A stretch of DNA of 64,000 bases, taken from Tribonema minus (lineage: Eukaryota > Sar > Xanthophyceae > Tribonematales > Tribonemataceae). The number at the start of each line of letters is the position of its first letter. The stretch's first letter is position 1. The stretch spans positions 310,001 to 374,000 of the forward strand of contig JAFCMP010000037.1 of NCBI GenBank assembly GCA_017506865.1. The letters run 5' to 3'. Below, in pieces: positions 55,785-64,000 of the stretch. A program made the position numbers and the translations under genes. Under the pieces are notes generated by a model. That model did no database searches, had not been told where the DNA came from, and saw only the letters and a list, made by a program, of their open reading frames with translations.

Positions 55785-56548
55785 TTTGCTTGCTTTTCCG
55801 AGGAGTGCGGTGGCACTGACGCGGCATCAGAACCACATGGCGACTTGGGCTCCAGTTTTGCGAGAGCGCGCGTGATGAGGCACAGCCGCCGCCGAAGTTA
55901 TAGGTATGCCGCTGCCGCCTATGTACGCATTCGTGTGTCAGCGCTCATGTATTCTGTCACCCTGAGGCAGCCTGCGTTTGGGCTCGCTGGGAGAGCAACT
56001 ATTGCATTTTGCTGATGACGAGCCTTTCTGGTCTGACCACATGCGCACCTTCCACCATGCAAACGAACTGCTGCAATGCTAATGTGAACAACATGCGTGC
56101 TGCACCTGTGCTGCAGTGATGAGCATGGATGTGCTGAGCATGGATGTACTCACAACAGTGCGCCGAAAGCAGCATTCGCATCGTTTGCATCGGCATCCTG
56201 ATACGCCTTGTGTACTCAACAGACAACAAATACTTGACGTGCTCCTGGAGACCAACAAACGCTCAGGTGACTGCAGCAAAGTGCAGCTGGCTCTAAAAAG
56301 CAACAACGTTGCAGCAGTTGGCATCTGATGCAGACAAGCCGCAACCGGCACATGGAACACATTCATTCAAGTAATACTGTCTCACTGAAGCTCTCAGCTT
56401 CCGTGCACACATACTAGTCCATGATGATAATGTAAGCTGCGCCACCACGCAAAGCACAATCATCTAGCTCTCTGACACTGGTCGACCTGACGCGCTAGGC
56501 GCTACAACACTTGCACTTCGCCTACACTGACTACACCATTGTACGGCA
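55785..56548. other. Flank between retrotransposon and ankyrin pseudogene
   Basis: No gene recognised. The first ~100 nt, read on the minus strand, may continue the exon interrupted at 44339. A short GCATGGATGT repeat lies at about 56121-56150. Confidence 0.35.
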
Positions 56549-58473
56549 TCACGGCGGCGGGCAGCCGTTGGCGCGTGCCCACTGGAACACATGCCCGTGG
56601 TGATTCTGCTTTGCGTAGGAGCACGTCCAATGGTCCCAGGGGCACCCATTGGCGCGCGCCCACTGCAGTACCGTCATGTGCCAAATTAGGCCGGTCAGTC
56701 AAGAATTAGGAGCGTACCGGGCGCCGATCCTTATTAGGCCTGGGTGTTTTTTTGAGCATTGCTATTTTAGGCCTGGTGGTACTTTTGTGTGGTTGCCCTA
56801 TTGTGGCATGCACATCGTTTGGTACTGGTGAGGCACTCAAAGCACAGCATGCAAGCAGGTTACAAGTGCCATTGCACTCTCAGATGCACACCTTCAAGTG
56901 CTCATTGCACTGCGGCACCCTCTGATGGATAAGAGCAGCACTTGCACATCTTGCATGCACAAAGCATGCATACAGCAAGGTTTTCTCGACCGCGGAGTGA
57001 TCTGATGGACAAAAGTCACTGTCTTCCCATCAGATCTTTAGCTGATAAATCACTCAGCCGGTCTCCCACACGCACTTCGCCTGCCAGTGGAAAGCAAGAA
57101 AGTATGTACCTCCACGTCTGACTGTGAGGATGCAGCTGGAGGTGGTATTGCTAGTGCTGCTGTTGGGGCTCGCGGGGTGATGCAGCCGCTTGGCGCATCG
57201 GCTTCTGTGTTCACGTCGATGCAACTTCAAGTGTGTTTCCCGGATCGTTTAACAGCGAAACAAACAGCACCAATGTATTGCAGGTCTCGCTGATGGTCAT
57301 ATAGTGCCCGCTTGAGGGTGTTTTGAGGGCCCTGTCCTAATTGCGCCTGGTGCTTTTTTTGCGTGATCCTTATTCAGTGTCCGAGTGCTTTCTTTGACCA
57401 TTCTAAATCTTTGACCGACCGGCCTAATTTGGCACATGACGGTACCTCTAGGCGCCCCTTCTCCGCTGCTCGGCTGCATGTGTACTCATCCCAGGGGCAC
57501 CCGTTGGCCCGCAGCCACTGCAGCATCCGCAAGTCCCCTCTTCCTGCGGCCGTGGAGCATGTCCAGGTGTCCCATGCGCACCCATTGGCATGCAGCCACT
57601 GCAACACCTCGAGGTGCCCGCCCGCAGCAGCAGCGTTGCATGAATTGGTGGACAGTGGCCACCCATTGGCATGCAGCCACTGCAGCACGTCTAGATACCC
57701 TCGCAGTGCAGCAGCGTAGCACGTCGAGTGGCTCAACTGGCACCCGTTGGCATGCAACCACTGTAGTACCTGCAGGTCCCCTGCCAGCGCAGCAGCGGTG
57801 ACGCATGCGTAACTCTCCCACGGACACCCGTTCGCCTGCGCCCACGCCAGAAGCGCCAGATGTCCGCTCGAAGCGGCGGCCTCGCATGTGTGTGAGTTCT
57901 GCGCACAGCCATGCGCACGCGCCCACTGCAACACTGCGAGGTGCCCTGCCTTCGCGGCTGCGTTGCACGTCCCCGCATCCCAGGGACCCCACAGCCGTTA
58001 GCGCGAGCCCACTGCAGCACGCCGAGGTGACCGTTCGCAGCAGCTCTCCTGCACGTGAGGCTGGTCCAGGGGCAACCATTCTGTCTCAGCCACTGCAGCA
58101 CGGCCAAATGATTGCCCTCGGCGGCCAGCCATGCGTACTGTGCCAGCAGCGGTTGGGCGCAAGCGGTGTGCACATGACGCAGCCCCGGGACGTCGCCGCG
58201 CCGTATGCTCGCCTTGTGGGCCATTTGCGGCTGGAAGCCATTCTGCATAGCCCAATCGACAAGGCTAGCACTGGCGACAGCATCGTCCATTGAGGTCGCC
58301 CAGTGCTTTTTGACGGGCTTGTGGACTTTCTCGGCTGCAGCGCGGAAGGCAGTGCACGTGCTCCTGACCATGAGTGAGGGAGGCAGGAAGGCCACAATGG
58401 ACTCCATGAGCACAGGAACGAGCACGGGGTGTTCTGCTGCCTCCCTCCTCCTCATGTTCCTGATGCGTGGCAT
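56549..58473 (-). pseudogene. F-box-like/ankyrin-repeat protein gene, disrupted
   Basis: Starts at ATG 58473 (MPRIRNMRRREAAEHPVL). It has an F-box-like N-terminal helix (LVPVLMESIVAFLPPSLM) and then ankyrin repeats of about 27 residues with consensus VLQW-(A/H)NGCPW---TC--AA--GHL-. The repeats run to about 57446. Two lesions are present. Near 57987-57994, five bases (GGGGT) stand between an NGC codon set and the CCCTGGGAT of the next repeat and shift the frame. At 57445 the array is cut by a 770-bp inverted-repeat element, after which the repeat resumes at 56667 (LQWARANGCPWDHWTC) and ends at TGA 56551-56549. Such proteins mediate protein-protein contacts, possibly as SCF adaptors. The frameshift could also be a sequence error. 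Confidence 0.75.
56672..57441. mobile_element. Non-autonomous DNA transposon with ~30-bp TIRs and GTAC target duplication
   Basis: 770 bp. Both ends begin CGTCATGTGCCAAATTAGGC (then CGGTC(A/G)GTCAA) in inverted orientation. GTAC flanks both sides (56668-56671 and 57442-57445). The insertion lies inside an ankyrin repeat codon series, and the flanking repeat reads continuously across one GTAC copy, which confirms the boundaries. It has no transposase frame. The superfamily is not clear from TIR and duplication alone. Confidence 0.88.
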
Positions 58474-59577
58474 TCGTGCGAGGTAAAGCTTTGTTCGTGC
58501 GGCCGCAATTCGCTGTTGCGCTGAAGCAGTTGCTGGTGGCGTCTGGAGATGCACGGGCGTGCAGCGTGCTGTGGCTAGGCGGCGTGCTGTGGCTAGGCGC
58601 GAACTCTCTCTTCTGCTCGAACATTTCATCTTCAAACTCTGTGGGCCAAAAATTAACTTCTGAAGTGAACTATGTCGCTGTTGAAGTTTCTGGAGATCCC
58701 ATGAAGCAGAGTTCAACGCAACATTCACATCGAGGTTCAGCGCCGTTGATGATGTAAAATGTCTGCCACCAACCACCAACATACCAGCCTCTGAGGCCCA
58801 ATGTGAGCTAGCTGCTCTCACACTATCCTGGGCCTAAGGCCTAGTAGGTAAATGTGATGCCAGTCACATCTGCTGAGCGCTGATGTGGTACCATAAACTC
58901 ACAAATTGGGAGCAAACCCTTCTAGTGGCAGAATTCCTCCTGCACAAACTCTTTCCGCGTACGCTTACAGAAGCTGCTTCAGCGCAACTCACTTCATCCG
59001 TCAGCATTGGTTGCTGTGCGTGCACTTGGTCATGCATAGTGGAAGTACGCCTCAGCATGGTGTCAAGCGTCACTGAATGGCGGCCGGCCTTGTGGCAACA
59101 GCGGTCTGCACATGCTGCTTTAGGTGGTGCGTTATTGCAGGTGCGAACTGCCTTGTGGCCCTCAACGATGATCCAGCCCACATGACAGCGCAAATGCTAG
59201 TCCACAGGTCTGAAGGCTACGTACCATGTCAGATGAGCTGCATGAGTGCCTGGTCCGCAGTAGACGAATGCGCAGGTGCGTGGTGCGCAAGCAGCGGCGC
59301 GTACCCATGCTGAACCTGTCAATGCAGCTCTGCTACACGCGGCGGCGCCAACAGCACGCCTTCGCGCGAACGCACGCGCCCTTGCCGCCAATACATCATT
59401 TCCAGTGGAAGTTTTCCACCCTCAGTAAGAAGAGGTTGGGCCTGTCCAGTCATTGAGGTTCACCCAAGTCAATGTCACAGACAAAATGGACGCAGCTCGC
59501 CCCGTCCGGCATCCAAACACCATTCAAGTACATTATGCGTGTCATGATACGCAGCGGTGAGCGCGCGCATGAAAACG
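58474..59577. other. Intergenic, between PRPF3 3' end and ankyrin gene start
   Basis: No gene recognised; only short open frames. It would hold the ankyrin gene promoter and the PRPF3 3' UTR. Confidence 0.4.
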
Positions 59578-62500
59578 TCACGCGCCGCCTGTCTCGAGCG
59601 CCACCATGTCCCAGTACTGGACGACGCCACGCGCGGCCATGGCCTTGCGCGCGAGCTCCGCCGTCTTGCACTCCTGGAAGCGGAACGCGTCGAACGCGCG
59701 CGCCTGCACGACGCCCTGCCACACCACGCGGCACGGCTCCTTGGCGCCGCCGCCGCCGCCGCCCCCCGCCCCCGCCCCCTGGTGCCCGTAGTACCCCCCG
59801 CCCCCCCCACCCCCCCCGCCGCCTCCCCCCTCCTCCTCCTCCTCCTCCTCGCTGCTCGACGCGACGTCGCCACCGTCGAAATCGTCGCCGGACCAGCGGA
59901 TGCGCCGCGTCATGAGCTTGAGGAAGCGCCGCAGCGCGCGCGGGCCGCCCTCCGCGACGACCGCGTTCGTCCCCGCGCCGGGCGCCGCCGCCGCCGCCGC
60001 CGCCGCGCCGCCGCCGCCGCCCGGCGGCACCATGAGCACGCAGCCCGTGAGGCCGAGCTGCTGCGCGTTGGCGTCGACCTTGAAGCGGTGCTTGGGGTTG
60101 GTGAGGTCGGCGACGCACAGGACGACGGCGCGCGTCTCGCGCGCGTTGTCCGCGGCGAGCTTCGCGCGGCGCTTGGCGCGGCGCTCCTCGGGCGTGAGCT
60201 TGCGCGCCTGGTTGCGCATCTCGTGGCCCATGCGGCGCGCCTGCACGTCAGGGGGAGGGGGGGGGCGCAGGGGGAGAGGGGGGGGGGGCGAATGAGGGGC
60301 GGTTGCGAGTACGTTTGGCTGAGCGCATAGTCAGACGTGCGCTGCACACTCACCTGAAAACAGTCCAAGAGTGCGGCATGAAGGAGGCCAACCCGCTGGG
60401 CGGGCAGCGTGGTGCCGTGGCCTCAATTTGCGTACAGTCGTGACCAGGGCCTGTGGACGCTGGGGTCTGCGCGTGAGTCGGCGCATCACCCTGGTCGCGT
60501 GTGGCGCCCCGTGAAGCGCACTATGGGCTACGCGTGCATGTGGCGCGTAGCAAGTGACACTGCTTTCGGAACCCCCTGGACCCTGACGATGACAGCGACG
60601 CTCAGAGGCGAGGCGATGCCACGGGCTCCATGCAAGCCCATCGGCAGCACCCGTTTCCGCCGCGACATACAGCAGCGATGAAAGATTTGGAGTTACAACC
60701 CGCTGCATGAGCTTTCATGCGTCGATGTACTCTGCAGCAACAACACCATTGCAGCATGCTGCCGCCGTAGCAGCAGCAGCAGAGGCGGCAGCAGCAGCAG
60801 CAGCAGCAGCACCATCACCACCCCCGACACTCACCTCCACTTGCTGCTGCACCATGCGCTCCACCTTGCTCGGGTCCGCGACGGCCTGCTCGCCGAGGAT
60901 GCGCATGAAGTTGGACAGCTTCATCTTGGGCGGCGGCGGCGGGATGAGCCCGAGCGCCATCTTGTCGCGCTTCTCCTGCTCCTTCTCGCCGCGCGCCTGG
61001 CGCCGCACGCGCTTGCGCTCCGCCTTGGTCAGGTACATGGGCATCGCCGCGGGCGCCGCGTCCGACGCCGCGGCGCCGCGCACGACGGGCGGGTGCTGCA
61101 CGTAGCCGTGCGTGCGCGACGCCTCGAGGCGCGCGAGCGCGTACAGGTGCGCCGTCAGCGCGGCGATTGCATCAGCGGCAGCAGCGGCGCCGCCCGCGGA
61201 GGCTCCGCCCGCGGCAGCGTGTTTCGCCGCCTCCGCCGCCGCGGCGAGCTCGTCCTCCGGCACGAACGGCTCATCCCACCACTCCACTAGCGGCGCGGCG
61301 GCGGCAGCGTCGCGCGGCGGCGGCAGGCCCGCGTGCTCCTGCGCAGCAGCGCCCTTTGCAGCCGCCGCCGCCGCCGCCATCGCTGTGGGCGCGGAGGACA
61401 CGTCCGCCGCACCGGGTCGCGGGCCGCCGCGCAGCAGCTGCCTGAGCGGTGATGCGCACATGCGAGCGAAGTGCGGGACTAAAGATGAGGAGGCGCAAGT
61501 GCGCTGAGCGCAATGTCCGCAGCGTCGGGCGCCGGCGGCGAGATGGCGCACGTGCAGGCTTTGCGCGGGGTCGATGGGCGGACATGGCAGGGGCCGGGCT
61601 CTGTGCGAGGAGTGAGCTGTGATGCAGCTGAAATTGCTCAGAGCAGCGATGCAGGCTGCACTCGCAATGCTGCATCGCAAGGCATCAGCATTGGGATCAG
61701 TGTTCGTCGGCCACGTAGCCCTGCAACTCCTACGCAGGTACAGCGCTATGCCCAGGATGCACGCTCAACGCTCTCGCAGTGCACCAATGAAGGGTGAGTG
61801 GTTCGAGCGGCAGGCGCTGTGTAAGATCAGCAGATTTTGCTGTCGCGCATATGGCCGGGGCGCCACAAACTAAACATGTCAGTGAGCAACCACCACCGAT
61901 GCTAACTTGCTCACAAGTGCACCTGGAATGACTGACAGCACTCACGGCAGTATCTGTAAACGTATGTTCGCGTCAAAGTTGAAGGCACAATCTGTATCAA
62001 ATGAGAGCGTCATCAAACTAATAAGCCGGTCATACAACTGCACTAGGGCGACATCCGTTGCTTTCAAGCAACCCATCTTCAACTGATGGGCGCGGCAGAC
62101 CAAACGTTTATCTCTGCTCGACAGTAAGTGCACTTAGTCAAAGGTCATGCCACTCATGCGCATGCAAGCGTCGAATGCCGCACCTGACCAGAGCGACTTC
62201 TACCAGCACCCTTAAGAGAAAGCGTGCGTCACCTGTGCTCCCTCATCATCTCCTTCTCCCGCATGTGCTCCGCCTGCTTCACGAACGTGCCCTCCTTGAC
62301 GAAGGAGAACGTGGAGCGCTTCGGGCGCGCGACCTTTGCCTGCAGGCGAGCGTCAATCTCCTTGTCCGCCCCCAGCTTGTGCGCCAGGTAGGGGTTGTTG
62401 GCCCTCCTCTGAGCGTCAACATTGGCCTTGAGGGTCACCACGGGCTTGAACTCGCTCTGTATGACCTTGCCGGTCTCGTCTATTTGCCTGCCCTGCTCAT

Positions 62501-62783
62501 CCAGCCTCAGGGTGAAGTCCCTGGCCTTCTTGGGTGCTGGCGCTGGGGCTGCGACAGCGGGCCTTGCAGCGAGGGCAGCGGATGCATTGGCGATCTGTGC
62601 CTGGATGGAGGCCTGCAGGGCCGCCAGCTGAGCTGCCTTCAGCGCTGCATCGTCCAAGCCCGCCGGAACAGCAGGTGCTGATGCTGCTGGCGCATCAGCG
62701 AAGCGGCTGCGGCGCTTCGCAGGTCTCTCAGCCCCGGCAGAGGGCTGCTGCAGTTCTCGTTTCGTCCCCCCATTAGCGTCCAT
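59578..62783 (-). CDS. PRPF3: U4/U6 small nuclear ribonucleoprotein PRPF3, three exons
   Basis: Exons 62783-62233, 61441-60835 and 60240-59578 give 606 codons plus TGA in consistent phase (acceptor at 61441, not 61437, keeps the frame). Exon 1: Ala-rich start, then PYLAHKLGADKEIDARLQ and KRSTFSFVKEGTFVKQAEHM. Exon 2: THGYVQHPPVV, MYLTKAERKRVRRQARGEKE, LGLIPPPPPKMKLSNFMRIL and DPSKVERMVQQQVE. Exon 3: ARRMGHEMRNQARKLTPEER, NPKHRFKVDANAQQLGLTGC, VVAEGGPRALRRFLKLMTRR, an acidic/Gly-rich insert, then VVWQGVV and YWDMVA. These are the PRP3 and C-terminal DUF1115 domains. The protein joins U4/U6 and the tri-snRNP in the spliceosome. It lacks an obvious N-terminal PWI domain and is somewhat shorter than the human protein. 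Confidence 0.95.
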
Positions 62784-63068
62784 CCTGGATCCCTTCGGCC
62801 AGCAGAGTGCCGGACTTTGTAGCCTGCTCTAGCGCCTGACAATGATTGATAGTCAATAAGGTAGAGCCACTAAGGTTGAGTTGCTCACGCGATTTCCCCA
62901 GATCAACTTCAAGCTCTTGAGGTTGCCGGAGTTGCGGTGCTTGCAGCGACAGATCAGCAAGTGGTTCATGCTGAGCTTGCTCAGTCGTGCTGAGTCGCTC
63001 TTGTTTCGACGAGAACAGACTTAGAGATGTTGCAGGCCTTGAACGCTTGAGTGCTTAGAAGGCACACC
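62784..63068. promoter_or_regulatory. Head-to-head intergenic region (PRPF3 / unknown gene)
   Basis: 285 bp separates the divergent start codons at 62783 (-) and 63069 (+), so it must hold both promoters and 5' UTRs. It is less GC-rich than the flanking exons. No clear TATA box is seen. Confidence 0.5.
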
Positions 63069-63749
63069 ATGTCCTCAAGCCTCAACGGGCTATCGGCTCC
63101 GGGCGGTAGAAATGGCGAGGAGCGACACTCCCTGCACCCCAGCAAGACCAGCACAGCAGCGGCTTCGCCATTTGCAGAGGTGAACGAAAAGCTGGAGCGA
63201 ATCCTTCAGCTGCGGACCGCAGACTTCTTTCGGCTGCCTCAGGAAGACACCCCTCCGCGGCATGAGGCGGATGCAATGTCAGGCACAGGGGCAGCAGTGT
63301 CCGAGGAAACGGACACGTGGGCTTTCTCCTGGATGCCACCGGTCGAGGAGTTCTGTACAGCTCGCCAAGCCAGCGCCGCAGCAGCAGACCGACAGGAGCG
63401 CACCAGCAGCGACTCAAGCACCGACTCCTCAGCAGCAGCAGCAGCTTCACAGTCATCGCGGTGCCAACACGATCTCAACAGCAGCAAAGACGGCAGCAGC
63501 GACGCAGACGGCAGCGGCGCTCGTGTTTTGCGGCGCAAACGACCGCGCTACAACGACGTGCTGCTCGCAGACAAGTCCTTCTACAACCCCTTTGCCACAG
63601 AGGCCATGGCGTCAGCATTCCGCGTGTGTCGGCCGCTGTCATTTGCCGTGGACGTGGCAGCTGACGGAGCGGGCGCACGGGACTGGTTCTTTGAGGACTT
63701 GCGCGAGCGGCAGGACCGAACGTGGGCGGACACACGTGTGGCCAAGGGG
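63069..63749 (+). CDS. Unidentified Ser-rich protein, first exon only (3'-partial)
   Basis: Opens at ATG 63069 (MSSSLNGLSAPGGRNGEERH), and a donor GGGG|GTGAGTCAC ends the exon after 227 codons in phase 0. The Ser/Thr/Asp/Gln-rich middle is probably disordered. A basic RRKRPRYND stretch could be a nuclear signal, and the best-ordered part is KSFYNPFATEAMASAFRV, then DWFFEDLRERQDRTWAD. I do not recognise the family. The remaining exons are beyond the window. Confidence 0.7.
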
Positions 63750-64000
63750 GTGAGTCACACACTTGAAGTTTCTTCCACATGGTCCACCAGCAGCAGCCCC
63801 TTGACAGTTGCTGCTGCTTCATCGGGGCTGACAGCCTTGCGTTCGTTGTCATCGATGCTCACGTTTGTCCACAGTCGCATTTGCATTTCGCGTGTACGCC
63901 AGGTTGGGTTGCCGTGCTCCTCCCCAGCCATGGCTTGCATTGTCGAGTTGGATAGCCAAGCAAGGGCGTCAAAGCTGATGTAACATTATCGTGTGGCTTG
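63750..64000 (+). other. Start of first intron of the unidentified gene
   Basis: Follows the GTGAGT donor at 63750. The frame stays open for ~230 nt, so intron retention cannot be excluded. Nothing else is recognised. Confidence 0.4.

Noticed and set aside
59557-60330. Plus-strand frame of 257 codons over the PRPF3 last exon
   Set aside because: Antisense shadow; the minus strand matches PRPF3 throughout.

Overview
The window is nuclear DNA from a GC-rich eukaryote, most likely a unicellular alga or related protist. Supporting signs are spliced genes with GT-AG introns (plus one GC-AG), long poly-C tracts before acceptors, Ala/Gly-rich low-complexity insertions, TTAGGG-like tracts inside introns, and an ankyrin gene built from 'LQW-ANGCPWD' repeats of the kind common in chromist algae. 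A haptophyte or similar lineage would fit, but the sequence alone does not settle it.

Positions 1-35660 (+) hold most of one gene, a FAB1/PIKfyve-type phosphatidylinositol-3-phosphate 5-kinase. I could place 38 exons (298-35660). All splice phases agree and they give 2,233 codons plus a stop. The order is chaperonin-like (TCP-1) domain, Cys-rich CCR domain, a long variable linker and the C-terminal lipid kinase. The 5' end, including any FYVE domain, lies outside the window. Many introns contain degenerate tandem copies of the adjoining exon edge plus intron start. Other introns hold a TA-flanked miniature transposon, a large inverted repeat and a dispersed ~105-bp element.

35661-39746 is intergenic and includes a ~70-bp degenerate tandem array. 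39747-43555 (-) is a four-exon gene for a 154-residue membrane protein of unknown function. Just upstream of it, an apparent minus-strand exon (44012-44339) stops at the edge of a retrotransposon.

44340-55784 (+) is a complete Ty3/gypsy LTR retrotransposon with identical 413-bp LTRs and a 4-bp TTTG target duplication. It has Gag, protease, RT, RNase H and integrase. It also carries a cytosine-5 DNA methyltransferase domain between Gag and protease, and chromo-like and Tudor-like modules after integrase. Expression of the whole polyprotein would need passage of one in-frame UAG and a -1 frameshift, and the frameshift falls inside the methyltransferase domain. This is the most exciting system in the window.

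56549-58473 (-) is an F-box-like/ankyrin gene broken by a frameshift and by a 770-bp inverted-repeat transposon with GTAC target duplications. 59578-62783 (-) encodes the U4/U6 snRNP protein PRPF3 in three exons. It shares a 285-bp head-to-head promoter region with an unidentified gene that starts at 63069 (+) and runs off the window.
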